Shown here: in pieces, positions 26,642 through 35,332 of the stretch
How the letters are laid out: each line of letters opens with the position of its first letter
Numbering within the stretch: position 1 is the stretch's first letter
Virus record (IMG/VR): IMGVR_UViG_3300042987_000761
Location: 1-56,544 of that record
Strand: one strand, 5' to 3'
Length of the DNA: 56,544 nt
Source: a virus
Notes under the pieces: generated by a model
The model's input: the letters and a program-made list of their open reading frames with translations, nothing else
What the model was told of the DNA's origin: nothing
The model's database searches: none
Made by a program: the position numbers and the translations under genes

Positions 26642-28654
26642 TTATCGTCCGAAATAAATAGCTCGCAATGAATCTACCGAGCCGCCCTCTGCAAACTCGG
26701 GCGGTGTGTAATTTTTAATAGTGTCCACCAATGATCGTTCTTTGCCGCTCAGTATTGATTCATAAATAGTGCCTAAATTTTTGACATACTCCGCCATATA
26801 GGGTTCGCTAAGATTATCATAATCCATACCATGCTCTTTAGCTATCTGTCGAAGTTCCGAACTCCGCATTAATTTTCCACCCACATCATACAGATCAGTA
26901 TGTCCGATATCTCCGATTTCTGGGTGCCACTCGCCACGGCGTATGAAATCAGCGATGTAGGGCTGGTAATCTTCAACCGGACGCGCGTTCTGCTTACCCT
27001 TGATCTGAGTTATTTTAGCAGGCCCATCGCTTATCTTTTTCACGAATCCAAGTGCATACTGTTTAACTGGGCCTTCGGCGTTTTCTGCTAACCATTTGTA
27101 ATAATCTTCTATTTTTGCTTCACTACCTACTTCTCTGTACATTCTGTCTTCAAGAGGCGTGTTTGTTCCGACAAGTTCGTCGAGTATGTCATAATCATAC
27201 TTAGTGGGAACGTTCGGTTGTAACACTTCGACCGTTGCGTGTGGCCGACCTTTGTCGTCGATCAGCGAATACACCTTGGCGCGACCGCTCTTGATCGCCT
27301 CCCAGCCACCATGACCATACGACTCAGACCCCGAAGTACCCGAAGCTTCTACCCAGTCAGGGTGACCTTTTGGTGGTTCGTATCCGCGTACTGAATGACC
27401 CATGGCGTCTGACTCCGCTGCAAATGCGCCCGGTTTATTAAGCTCGACCCACTTGTAACCAGTCTTGTACTCTTTGTGCACCGGCAGACCCGAGCGGAAT
27501 GCGGCCTTCTCCGCGTCCATCTTGGCGGCAAGTTCTTGGTCGTACTGGTGGGTGCGACGCACCGCCTGTTCCATCGAAATCTTCGACACTTGCTCGGGTC
27601 GAATGCGACCGGCAGCAAGGTCCTCACGCAGGACGTCAACGATATGCTCAAAGCCCATATTTCGGGTACCCGGAGCATAAACATTCGTGCCCTCAGGTAG
27701 CTTCGCCATCCAGTCGGGCATTTTATTACCAGCTAATTCAAATGCTTCAGCAGTCTCCGGATGTCCAGCCACATAGGGTTCACCGACCGCGTAGTCAGCG
27801 ACATTCTCGTACCTGCGAGCCTCGTCTGACACGCCCATACCCCACGTCGGAAACCCGGCTGAATCTCTCAGCTTCCGCTGGTATGCACTTGAAGCGGCAT
27901 ACAGAGGATCGAATTGCCTGTGCACGATCCCTTCCTCGGCCAACAGTCGTACCGGGTCTTCAGGCGTTCCCATGTCGCGCTTGATGTACTTCGCGAGCGG
28001 GCCTTGGACCCAATTCTTGATCGCGACCTCATTTTTGAGTTCATTTATTGCATTTTCGAACCCCGCACGATCGGTGAATGACTCTGGTGCACCTGCAAGA
28101 GTAGTCTCAAGCTGCGCCAGTGTGCCTTCGGGATTTTGACGACGGTAAAACCGACTAAGTTCTTCGCGCAATCCGGTGTCAATTGTCTGTGACCCGCGAG
28201 TGCGCATCACGTGTGGTGCACCGAGCGCCGATGCTTTTGCGAATTCGGTCGCGCCATGCTTGATGGCACCGGGGATTGCGGCTACTGCTTTAAGTGGAGC
28301 CGTCGCCACGCGGCTGGGTAGTGGTGCGAATTGGCCGAGAGTACCCATGACTTTCGCCTCTTGGCTCGGACCCGCTGACGGCAAAACGCGGTTGAAATAC
28401 TCATAGCCGTACGGAATGTCGGACCCGCCCAACTGCTTGACGCGCAGCAGATTCAGGATGTCGGCGGGTGCTCCAAGCGTTCCAGCCGTCGATCCGCGCA
28501 GGAATCCGGCTCCAGCATCCATCAGCGCTCGCATAGGCTCGGAGATAGTCTCCGTGAGCCGGGAAGCGGCCTCCGAGATGCTGGTGGGCGCTGGGCGCTG
28601 CTGACCCGCATAACGCCCGAAGTAGACCTCGCGGAGCTTATCGGTATCGGCCAT
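26642..28654 (-). CDS. large polyvalent/ejection-like protein
   Basis: 670 aa. A helical hydrophobic N-terminal third (about 20-130, GAGFLRGSTAGTLGAPADIL, FAPLPSRVATAPLKAVAAIP) precedes a globular part with patterns such as GYKWVELNKPGAFAAESDAM, YSLIDDKGRPHATVEVL, reminiscent of polyvalent-protein (LPD) domains. N- and C-terminus carry the same signature (LREVYFGRY at 7-15, LRAIYFGR at the end), the latter after FAEGGSV. Such proteins are thought to enter the host with DNA. Function inferred. Confidence 0.7.
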   Translation of the reverse strand: MADTDKLREVYFGRYAGQQRPAPTSISEAASRLTETISEPMRALMDAGAGFLRGSTAGTLGAPADILNLLRVKQLGGSDIPYGYEYFNRVLPSAGPSQEAKVMGTLGQFAPLPSRVATAPLKAVAAIPGAIKHGATEFAKASALGAPHVMRTRGSQTIDTGLREELSRFYRRQNPEGTLAQLETTLAGAPESFTDRAGFENAINELKNEVAIKNWVQGPLAKYIKRDMGTPEDPVRLLAEEGIVHRQFDPLYAASSAYQRKLRDSAGFPTWGMGVSDEARRYENVADYAVGEPYVAGHPETAEAFELAGNKMPDWMAKLPEGTNVYAPGTRNMGFEHIVDVLREDLAAGRIRPEQVSKISMEQAVRRTHQYDQELAAKMDAEKAAFRSGLPVHKEYKTGYKWVELNKPGAFAAESDAMGHSVRGYEPPKGHPDWVEASGTSGSESYGHGGWEAIKSGRAKVYSLIDDKGRPHATVEVLQPNVPTKYDYDILDELVGTNTPLEDRMYREVGSEAKIEDYYKWLAENAEGPVKQYALGFVKKISDGPAKITQIKGKQNARPVEDYQPYIADFIRRGEWHPEIGDIGHTDLYDVGGKLMRSSELRQIAKEHGMDYDNLSEPYMAEYVKNLGTIYESILSGKERSLVDTIKNYTPPEFAEGGSVDSLRAIYFGR

Positions 28655-30258
28655 TATTTCACTCCGTAACGACTCATTGCATACATCAACGATGCGCCGG
28701 GATCAAATGCCGGAACGTCAACCGATCCACCACCAGCAAAACCGGGTAGTGACTGGCCCTGACCCTCGAGAATCTCTTGCCGGGCCTCAGGTGAAATCTT
28801 GATCTTGTGATAGGCGGTAGCGGGACCTTCTGCGGCTTCATAGGTCACTGGCTCTACACTCACGCCGGGTATTCTTTGCAGCGGCTCGATACCGTGACGC
28901 ACGACTTCTTGATCGTAGATCGGCGCGAATGACTCTTGAGTGTAACTGGGTCTGATATGCGCGATGGTTCGAGCGGTCGGCATGTAAATGGTGTCATGGC
29001 CTTGCTCTAGCGCATGTTGAACCGCTGCCTTAAATGCGGTGGCATGCGGCTGATGCAAAATTCCCGCCGCCGGAGCTATTTTGTTCGCATCGGATTGTAA
29101 CTCTTCGATCAAGAATGAATTCGGATCCATGCGAATGTCGCTATCGTCCGGCATTCTCATACGTGCTCCGCCTCCGGTACCACGAAAATGAGAAGTCAGC
29201 GGCTCATCCGATTCTGGGTAATGACGGTAGCTGGCTGGCGCATCAGGATGCGACACACCTTTTTCAACATACGCGCCAACGGTATCGGGGTCGTAAGTAT
29301 CCGCAAGTAGTCGCTGATAGTCGCGATGTGAATAATCGCCGGGCAGAGCATGGTCTGCATAATACGTTCGCAGGTATTCGAGGTTAGTGTCGAAAAGGTC
29401 GGTATGGAATTCCTCAAACCATGTACCCAATTTACCTGCGTTAACATTACCGTTTGACATCAATATGCCGCTTTTTTCCAAAGTAGCACGAGTCTCAGGC
29501 GATATTTGGCTTAGAGCTTCCTGAACAACCGGTTTTGTTAAATCGGAATACCCGTAAATCATATCGAGGGCATGGGATGCGTGAGGATCGTCAGCTACGC
29601 CTATATATTCCGCAAATTTTTCCCACAATTCGGGGTCATTCCCAGTCATGTATTCCGCTTCATTTTCCAAGTGAGCCATGGCGTCATCCGCCGCACCCTT
29701 CAAATCGACGATGTTGTATTTTGAAGGCTCGAATGCGTTCTCGACGTAATCCTTGGTGACCACCGCGTTCTGGTCCATCTTCTTAAGCGAGGCGAGTGCA
29801 CCCTCTTTGCCTTCCTTGGTCAGGCCCTTCATGCCGTTGATCTGCTTGATGAAATCACCGACCTTCTGCTTTTCTGGACCTTTAAGATGAGAGGCCAATA
29901 CCGATGGCCGCAGATTCAAATTTCCGACGGGTTTGACCACCATGCCGATCGGCATATTCTTAGTGGCGCGTATTAGTGGACCGGCGGCAGGTGCAAGATT
30001 GAGCGCACCCTCGATCGCGCCTTTGGTGTCGGGGGTTAGCTGCCGCGCAGTGCCGGTGCCATAGGTGAGTGGTGAGCCGTAGTTGATATTCTCGACCGTG
30101 CGAGTGAGCGCCGGTATCTGCAGCAGATCGGAAATCATCGCCGCTGGCGGATTTTCGTAACCGAAAGGCTTTCGTGCGAATTCGTCGGCCTTCGATACTG
30201 CACGGCCTAATGCACCAAGCAGCGGGTATTGTTCAGCACGTGCGGTAAATTCGGCCAT
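28654..30258 (-). CDS. large polyvalent-like protein
   Basis: 534 aa. Residues about 390-450 carry a motif of phage/plasmid polyvalent proteins (FLIEELQSDANKIAP, then FKAAVQHALEQGHDTIYMP), seen in large ejected proteins. It ends with FAGGGSVDVPAFDPGASL, a tag-like sequence similar to the neighbouring gene's end. Placed between large terminase and portal. Probably a virion-carried early effector; the target is unknown. Confidence 0.7.
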   Translation of the reverse strand: MAEFTARAEQYPLLGALGRAVSKADEFARKPFGYENPPAAMISDLLQIPALTRTVENINYGSPLTYGTGTARQLTPDTKGAIEGALNLAPAAGPLIRATKNMPIGMVVKPVGNLNLRPSVLASHLKGPEKQKVGDFIKQINGMKGLTKEGKEGALASLKKMDQNAVVTKDYVENAFEPSKYNIVDLKGAADDAMAHLENEAEYMTGNDPELWEKFAEYIGVADDPHASHALDMIYGYSDLTKPVVQEALSQISPETRATLEKSGILMSNGNVNAGKLGTWFEEFHTDLFDTNLEYLRTYYADHALPGDYSHRDYQRLLADTYDPDTVGAYVEKGVSHPDAPASYRHYPESDEPLTSHFRGTGGGARMRMPDDSDIRMDPNSFLIEELQSDANKIAPAAGILHQPHATAFKAAVQHALEQGHDTIYMPTARTIAHIRPSYTQESFAPIYDQEVVRHGIEPLQRIPGVSVEPVTYEAAEGPATAYHKIKISPEARQEILEGQGQSLPGFAGGGSVDVPAFDPGASLMYAMSRYGVK

Positions 30259-30260
30259 GA

Positions 30261-31697
30261 TCAGATCGCGTATGGGTTAATACGGCGCGGTTGCGTGTCA
30301 TCGACGTACAAGTCGTCGTTATCCCGAGGCAGGTCAACCGTGATCAAACTCATATCACGCAAAAGGCGCAACGCCTGCGACGTGGTGTCTATTAAATCAT
30401 CCCTTTCGCTTTCTGGGAAGGAACATATCTGCGAGATGAGTTTTTCAGCCCAGTCCCGAGGCTGGCCTCGTTTGAGCGTCGATTCAGGCACGTAAACCCT
30501 GCCGCGCTCGATGATGTTGGCGATCAACGCCAGTCGCTGGGTCTTGTCCGCTCGACCGGGGTTGTACCCGCGAACAGGAATACCGGACCGCTGCAAGTCC
30601 TGAATGAGCGACAGCCCTGATGCCTTCTCTTCTATCAGCACCTGATCGACCTTCTTACCCGGATCACCATAAACCGAGTCGTACTCCTCGATCATTTTGC
30701 TCTTGAGGTCGGGGTAAATCATGAACTCTTCCCAGCAGTCGATCAGCATAACCGACATGGGCTTGTCATCCGATGGTCGAAACACGCCCCAGACCGAGCA
30801 TGCGGTCGGGTCATTGATCGTCTTGTCGGTGTAGGCGGGGTCGTACGACTGGAGGATGTAGACGAACTCGGGAAATGGCTTGTCCGCCGACCAGAGACGG
30901 AACCACTCGCGTTTAACGATACCGTAGTCTTCCGGATCGATAAGCTCGGCATATAGTTCCTGCCGCCCGAGACGCGTTCCCTCGTACTCGGAGATGATTT
31001 CGTCACGAAAGGTCGGCGCGAGATTCGCGAAGTTCTCGTGGGTGGTTCCCGTGGTCACGAGAGTACGTGGGTCGTCCACCAATTTGCGGATGATCGGAAT
31101 GGGCTTTGGCGTGGTGGTCACGCAGCCGCGAGGCTTCTGGCCGAGACGGAGACCGAACATCAGGTTCGACCACACCGAGTCCGGATTCTTGTATTTCGCA
31201 AGCTCGTCGCACCAGAACAAATCGTGCTGCGGACCACGCAGCGCTTCAGGGTCGGCGTCAGAATAGATGGTGGCGATCGCACCGTTTGGCCATTCTAGGC
31301 GGCGCTTAGATGGTACGAAATTCGGGCGGCAACTGGGGTGCGAAATGGCCAGAATGCCGGATTCACCCTCGACCATCACGTCACGAGCGTCGCCCGCGTC
31401 TTCGGCGATCAGCGCCACCCGACCTGCGAGACCGCGCTCGACATGCCAACGGACGAATTCGGCACCACAGCGCGTTTTGCCCCAGCCGCGACCGGCCAGA
31501 ATCATCCAGATGGTCCACCAGTCCTCTTCGACCGGCACCTGCTGATTAGCCCGACCCCACGTGTGCCAGTCGTAAAATAGCTCTATCGCTTCCTGATCGG
31601 AGAGTTCAGACACGAACTCGTCAAGGTTCGACGGGTCAATTATCGTCTGAGGCTTCTGCCTTTGCTTTCGCCCGGAGCCGCTCTGCAAGTTTGTCAC
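30261..31697 (-). CDS. terL: terminase large subunit
   Basis: 478 aa from GTG 31697, the only good start: GAGGGA lies 5 nt upstream and no ATG occurs before the ATPase. Walker A is LAGRGWGKT (residues 67-75), Walker B LFWCDE (160-165), followed by TTT coupling motif GCVTTTPKP. C-terminal RNase H-like nuclease acidic residues lie in LQSYDPAYTDK, VLIEEKASG and DDLIDTTSQAL. It pumps DNA into the procapsid and cuts it. Overlaps small terminase by 62 nt. Confidence 0.95.
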   Translation of the reverse strand: MTNLQSGSGRKQRQKPQTIIDPSNLDEFVSELSDQEAIELFYDWHTWGRANQQVPVEEDWWTIWMILAGRGWGKTRCGAEFVRWHVERGLAGRVALIAEDAGDARDVMVEGESGILAISHPSCRPNFVPSKRRLEWPNGAIATIYSDADPEALRGPQHDLFWCDELAKYKNPDSVWSNLMFGLRLGQKPRGCVTTTPKPIPIIRKLVDDPRTLVTTGTTHENFANLAPTFRDEIISEYEGTRLGRQELYAELIDPEDYGIVKREWFRLWSADKPFPEFVYILQSYDPAYTDKTINDPTACSVWGVFRPSDDKPMSVMLIDCWEEFMIYPDLKSKMIEEYDSVYGDPGKKVDQVLIEEKASGLSLIQDLQRSGIPVRGYNPGRADKTQRLALIANIIERGRVYVPESTLKRGQPRDWAEKLISQICSFPESERDDLIDTTSQALRLLRDMSLITVDLPRDNDDLYVDDTQPRRINPYAI

Positions 31698-32313
31698 GCA
31701 GTCCCTCTATATTGACGTTAGAGTCGATCGACCCTGAGTGATTTAGTGCGATTTCCTGCTTGCGGAATTTCGCATCGTAGCCCATAAGCGTGAACTGCAA
31801 AAGGGTATCCGAAAATTTCTTGACCGTTTCGCCGGTCTTCATGCCTTGGTGCACCAGAGGCTCGTCGTGACCGACCACCGCGCGTCGGTAGGCTTCGTTC
31901 CTGATCGTCTCGACCATTTCGGCCTGAACCGACTCGATACATGATGAAAACAGCGGGTAAATTTCGCGCCACTTAATAACGGTCATCGCGGAGACACCGA
32001 CCCGCTTGTATGCGCCACTCAGCGAATAATGGTACTCGCCTTTGTCATTGTCACCCCGATAATACGACAAAATCTGCAGCATCAGCCATGCGCGGGTTTC
32101 CTCACGGCGCTTGAGGTCGCCCTCTGCGCGGACCGTCGGATCGACGCACGACACCGAATTAGGCGAGTTTGACGAGTTACCCTCGGCTAAACGCTCACGA
32201 CCGGCTACGATGTCGGCCAGCAGTTCACCGAGCGTACAACCGGCGCGAGCCTCGTGAAAGGCAACCGTGTCGGCACCCAACTGCTCAAACGTGATCAAAT
32301 CGTACTTGGCCAT
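31636..32313 (-). CDS. terS: terminase small subunit
   Basis: 225 aa from ATG 32313; a TTG at 32349 is an alternative. A central helix-turn-helix (SGAYKRVGVSAMTVIKWREI) and the C-terminal helical segment (QEIALNHSGSIDSNVNIEGL) fit a small terminase. It precedes and overlaps the large terminase. It would bind the packaging site, possibly in the repeat-rich gap just upstream. The ribosome site is weak. Confidence 0.8.
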   Translation of the reverse strand: MAKYDLITFEQLGADTVAFHEARAGCTLGELLADIVAGRERLAEGNSSNSPNSVSCVDPTVRAEGDLKRREETRAWLMLQILSYYRGDNDKGEYHYSLSGAYKRVGVSAMTVIKWREIYPLFSSCIESVQAEMVETIRNEAYRRAVVGHDEPLVHQGMKTGETVKKFSDTLLQFTLMGYDAKFRKQEIALNHSGSIDSNVNIEGLRDKLAERLRAKAKAEASDDN

Positions 32314-32396
32314 GGCGCGAATTAAAACACCACAAATTTCACCCGTCAATTATCCACTCTACAACACCGAGCTTGTATCCGGCAGGTGGAACAACC

Positions 32397-32444
32397 ATTC
32401 ACGTCGTTTATAATGCTGCGCCGCATATATTCACGTCGTTTATA
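32397..32444 (-). repeat. 16-bp direct repeat upstream of small terminase
   Basis: The sequence TATAAACGACGTGAAT (minus strand) occurs at 32397-32412 and 32429-32444, 32 bp apart, i.e. three helical turns. No consensus -35 is present, so these may be operator or activator sites for late transcription. Confidence 0.75.
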
Positions 32445-32471
32445 GAACTTATCACTTTGATAACGATTTTG

Positions 32472-32752
32472 TATCCGTTGTATCCGTATTATCAGCTTAC
32501 TAACGGATACAGAAAGTTAGTGACCGCTAACTCCAAGCGCGAAGCCACACACGTACGTGAGAAGCACCCCGATTGTTTGTATCCGTTGTATCCGCCGTTC
32601 TGTCGTCTAGAACTTTCCTGTCGCAAGCTTGCGACAAGAATTTGACCCGCGCGTGTGCGGATACAACGGATACAGAACCCCGTTTTTTCGACTGGGAGAG
32701 GGTGTTCCATGAGGTGTTCCATGAGGGGGGTCTGGACCGGATACAGCGGATA
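32472..32752. repeat. iteron-like module, copy A
   Basis: TATCCG pairs at 32472/32481 and 32580/32589, a single CGGATA at 32504, CGGATA pairs at 32658/32667 and 32738/32747, each pair spaced 9 bp. TGTTCCATGAG occurs at 32703 and 32715. The order and distances mirror copy B (51051-51327) in reverse complement almost exactly. Confidence 0.9.
32619..32636. repeat. perfect 18-bp palindrome, copy A
   Basis: TGTCGCAAGCTTGCGACA is its own reverse complement and is identical to the palindrome at 51161-51178. It sits at the centre of the iteron module and is a likely dimeric protein binding site or cruciform. Confidence 0.95.
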
Positions 32753-32826
32753 CAGACCTCTTTGAACTTCTGGTGCGCCGCAACAAGACCTTCGATGCGG
32801 ACCCGGTGCTGCAGGGTGTTTGTATT

Positions 32827-33261
32827 CTACCGTGCTCTGAGCAGCGCGTCAATGATGTCTAAATCACTCGCCTTTTGCAGGTCTACCGCTACCGCCGCCA
32901 TCCTGAATTCCGGAGCCGCCATTCCTTCGAACAGCGCCAGCGCCAGTCTCGACGGGAACACGTACATCATATCTTGGTGCTGTACGGCAATCCATGATTT
33001 GGTGCCAAATTCGCGTCGGGTCCAGTGCCAGTTCGCTTGCCACGCCGTGTAGTGCGGCACCTTTACTACGGTCTTGTTCCATTTCGGAAACTCCGGCAGC
33101 ACCTTGAGTTCGATCCAGCCGTGAAGCTGCGGAGACACGCCGAAATACACATCCGGCATGCCTTGCAGCAGCTTATTCTCTACTCGATCTGCTCGCCAGC
33201 GGGTACCCATCACCTTACACAGCCGATCCCACAACGCTTGTTCCGGTTTCCTCATACCCAC
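32827..33261 (-). CDS. VRR-NUC-type nuclease
   Basis: 144 aa from GTG 33261 (GGAG upstream); ATG 33255 is the alternative. The core shows the PD-(D/E)XK-type VRR-NUC signature: VENKLLQGMPDVYFG followed by GWIELKV (acidic D at about 37, E-x-K at about 51-53). Stand-alone phage VRR-NUC proteins are thought to cut branched or replication-intermediate DNA. It is the last gene before region A, at the end of the early/accessory operon. Confidence 0.82.
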   Translation of the reverse strand: MGMRKPEQALWDRLCKVMGTRWRADRVENKLLQGMPDVYFGVSPQLHGWIELKVLPEFPKWNKTVVKVPHYTAWQANWHWTRREFGTKSWIAVQHQDMMYVFPSRLALALFEGMAAPEFRMAAVAVDLQKASDLDIIDALLRAR

Positions 33262-33307
33262 GGGAGCCTCTCCTTGGTACTTTCCTTGCCTTTAGGCATT
33301 GGGGTAG

Positions 33308-33595
33308 CTATATTAGTAGCTGGTAACTATCCAGAAGCGCTTTTCGGGCCTCTTCTGGCGTCCTTCCAGCCTTGAATGGTGACTGCCTATCACCTTTATA
33401 ATCCACAAAATACGCCAAGCTGACGTGTGGTTCTTGGTCTATTTTAACATCCACGCCCGAGGTCTGCTCGATCGCCTCGCAGTCCGGGCATTGCAAAAGG
33501 CTCCCATCGGAGGAGGGGTCGCCGACCCGCTGGACCTCCTCGTCCCAACAGATCGACCCGCATTCGAGGCACTTTGAGAATTCGAACTTATGCAT
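33308..33595 (-). CDS. small zinc-ribbon protein
   Basis: 95 aa from ATG 33595, where GAGGAG follows the upstream stop with 6-7 nt spacing. Cys pairs CLECGSIC and CPDCE form a probable zinc ribbon in residues about 9-45. The C-terminal half (GDRQSPFKAGRTPEEARKAL) is a small alpha/beta tail. Function unknown; accessory region. Confidence 0.75.
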   Translation of the reverse strand: MHKFEFSKCLECGSICWDEEVQRVGDPSSDGSLLQCPDCEAIEQTSGVDVKIDQEPHVSLAYFVDYKGDRQSPFKAGRTPEEARKALLDSYQLLI

Positions 33596-33605
33596 TTTGC
33601 TCTCC

Positions 33606-34460
33606 TCACCAGCCATATCGTCCGGCACAGATTGGGCCGATCCCGCGTTCGATGCTTTCTTTGTTCGTCAGCTTTGCTCCGCAGCAGGAGCAGACTCCGG
33701 TGCGCATGCCAAATGCCACAGCCGCCATCTTCGGATCTGATGCCACCTGCAATACCTGCTGCTCAGTGGTGTCGTCGCATTCGCGGACCTTGAAGAATCG
33801 GCCAGCGGATATCTTACCCAAATATTGATCGCCGGATTTCACGTAGATCGCACCCGCATTCTTCGATGCGTCGGATGCCGGGGAGAAGATGAAGTCGGCC
33901 AGCCGGAGCTTCGGGAATTTCAGGCCTGATGATTTCGCATTGGCGAATGCGGTCTCGATGGTGGTGATATCGACCGAAGGGGCGGAGGCTTGGCGCTCGG
34001 CTCGCTCGGATTCGATGCGGATTTTGCGCTCGGCGGATTGCGCGGTCAGGCGCTGGACGGTAGCCATCTGCTTCTCGGTCAGGGAGCCGAATTTATACAG
34101 CGCCACCAGCATCGATTGAGCGAATTCGAATGTGGGTGCGGATTCGTTCATCCACTTGAATTCCGCAGGGAAAGAATCGGTCCACTGGATGACCTGCTGC
34201 GCGAGCACCTCGGCGGCGGCTTCCTTGCGACGGGCTGCGCTGGCCTTCGCTTTGGCGCGATGCTCAGGCGACGTCTTGAATTCATGCTTGCCCTGGCCAT
34301 CGCATGCGAAGCATTTGGCTGATCGGACGTATGTGTATCCGATCGTGACGATGCCTTTGCCGCCACATTTCTTGCATGGCTCGGTGAACACTGTCCGACC
34401 TTCCTTGATGGGCGTCGCGGTGAGCGGTGTATCTAGATCGTCGAATGTGATGGTATTCAT
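33606..34460 (-). CDS. DUF6011-like protein with DnaJ-type zinc knuckles
   Basis: 284 aa. N-terminal CKKCGGKG and CFACDGQGK (about 29-56) resemble the Cys-rich region of DnaJ. A helical middle is followed by a C-terminal domain ending GVCSCCGAKLTNKESIERGI, the zinc-binding DUF6011 signature. Common in phages, often near replication genes. Likely binds nucleic acid or proteins via zinc fingers; exact role not known. Preceded by the ATAGACGATAGAGGAG-like leader. Confidence 0.82.
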   Translation of the reverse strand: MNTITFDDLDTPLTATPIKEGRTVFTEPCKKCGGKGIVTIGYTYVRSAKCFACDGQGKHEFKTSPEHRAKAKASAARRKEAAAEVLAQQVIQWTDSFPAEFKWMNESAPTFEFAQSMLVALYKFGSLTEKQMATVQRLTAQSAERKIRIESERAERQASAPSVDITTIETAFANAKSSGLKFPKLRLADFIFSPASDASKNAGAIYVKSGDQYLGKISAGRFFKVRECDDTTEQQVLQVASDPKMAAVAFGMRTGVCSCCGAKLTNKESIERGIGPICAGRYGW

Positions 34461-34482
34461 GGTCGGTCTCCTCTATCGTCTA

Positions 34483-34803
34483 TCAGGCGGTGGCTTGGGA
34501 TTGGGCGATGAATGCTTGGGCTTGCTTGATGCGGCGGTCGAGGCCCCACATCGCGATCATGAGGTCGCCGCGCTTGACTGCCTTCTCTGCGCACATTTTG
34601 TACAGCATCAGCTGATATTCGGAATCGAATATGGAATGAGAAAAATCCGCATCGCGCCCGTTCGCTACTATCTCCTCGCGCAACCTGAGGTATTTGGCCA
34701 CCATGCCATTCGGGTTGAATGCGTGGAATTGTGCCCTCTGGCGATTGGTCCAGCTGGACTTGGTGCAGGTCGCGATTTCGGTCACTGTCTTGAGCTTTGC
34801 CAT
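34483..34803 (-). CDS. hypothetical accessory protein
   Basis: 106 aa, helical (SSWTNRQRAQFHAFNPNGMV, YKMCAEKAVKRGDLMIAMWG). No recognised domain. Its start is preceded by the conserved leader (34811-34826), so it belongs to the accessory regulon driven by the promoter at 35062-35090. Confidence 0.75.
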   Translation of the reverse strand: MAKLKTVTEIATCTKSSWTNRQRAQFHAFNPNGMVAKYLRLREEIVANGRDADFSHSIFDSEYQLMLYKMCAEKAVKRGDLMIAMWGLDRRIKQAQAFIAQSQATA

Positions 34804-34825
34804 TTTGCTTCTCCTCTATCGTCTA

Positions 34826-35014
34826 TTAGATGGTACCTGCGTTGATGTCGTCGTGACCGAATGTGGTGCGAGCGATATCAGCGGCTATATCCACACCCTC
34901 GGTCAGCAGCGAATCGGTCCAAGCTGGCGATTGCCCCAATTCGAGCGTGTCGATCACGTCATCGGTCACATCGATCGTCTGGCCGGTGGTATTGTCGATT
35001 ATCACGAATTTCAT
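34826..35014 (-). CDS. small acidic hypothetical protein
   Basis: 62 aa, acidic (KFVIIDNTTGQTIDVTDDVI, then DIARTTFGHDDINAG). First gene after the 35062-35090 promoter, with 5' hairpin and conserved leader upstream. No domain recognised. Small acidic early proteins are often inhibitors of host enzymes, but that is only a possibility here. Confidence 0.72.
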   Translation of the reverse strand: MKFVIIDNTTGQTIDVTDDVIDTLELGQSPAWTDSLLTEGVDIAADIARTTFGHDDINAGTI

Positions 35015-35061
35015 TTTGCTTCTCCTCTATCGTCTATCCGGTGAAATCCACCGTGAGACAA

Positions 35062-35090
35062 ATTATACCACCACTGGAGTAATCTGTCAA
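35062..35090 (-). promoter_or_regulatory. consensus sigma70 promoter (module 1)
   Basis: Minus strand TTGACA (35085-35090), 17-nt spacer, TGG then TATAAT (35062-35067): a perfect consensus with extended -10. It is followed by a hairpin (35039-35053, CGGTG/CACCG) and the conserved leader ATAGACGATAGAGGAG (about 35022-35038). Drives 34826-35014 and downstream genes. Confidence 0.92.
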
Positions 35091-35107
35091 TATATTTCTT
35101 TGCATTA

Positions 35108-35332
35108 TCAGGACAATAATGGGTCAGGCTCGGCCAGCATGCGCTTAATCTCGTGAATCGGAAGTCCGGTGGCGTCGTGGACGCGCAGGATCCATTCGGG
35201 TCCAAAAGCGATGGTGCCGTTACGCAGCTTGCAGATATTCGGGGGTAGCACTCCGAGTGCCAGCGCCAATCGGCGGTCGTTCTTGAGCCGGTAGCGGCGC
35301 TTGAGGTAATTTAGGACTGAGGCGGTAGACAT
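35108..35332 (-). CDS. small HTH DNA-binding protein (Cro/XRE-like)
   Basis: 74 aa. A helix-turn-helix is visible at about residues 19-45 (DRRLALALGVLPPNICKLRN), then a second helical part (RVHDATGLPIHEIKRML). Size and fold pattern fit a Cro-like repressor. ATG follows the upstream TAG directly. May control the accessory promoters, which lie immediately downstream. Confidence 0.78.
   Translation of the reverse strand: MSTASVLNYLKRRYRLKNDRRLALALGVLPPNICKLRNGTIAFGPEWILRVHDATGLPIHEIKRMLAEPDPLLS

Larger units (their letters stand above)
32314..32826. other. long intergenic region A with iteron-like repeats
   Basis: About 510 nt with no convincing gene. It holds a 16-bp direct repeat, at least nine TATCCG/CGGATA elements (mostly in 9-bp-spaced pairs), a pair of TGTTCCATGAG elements 12 bp apart, and an 18-bp palindrome. 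It is a diverged inverted copy of the region at 51051-51327. Short open frames across it shift frame between the two copies, so conservation is at DNA level. Candidate origin, packaging or regulatory site upstream of the terminase genes. Confidence 0.8.

Noticed and set aside
33304-33321. 17-bp sequence TAGCTATATTAGTAGCT shared (inverted) with 51426-51442
   Set aside because: It is AT-rich and nearly palindromic, not collinear with the inverted modules, and a match of this length could arise by chance in a 56-kb sequence.
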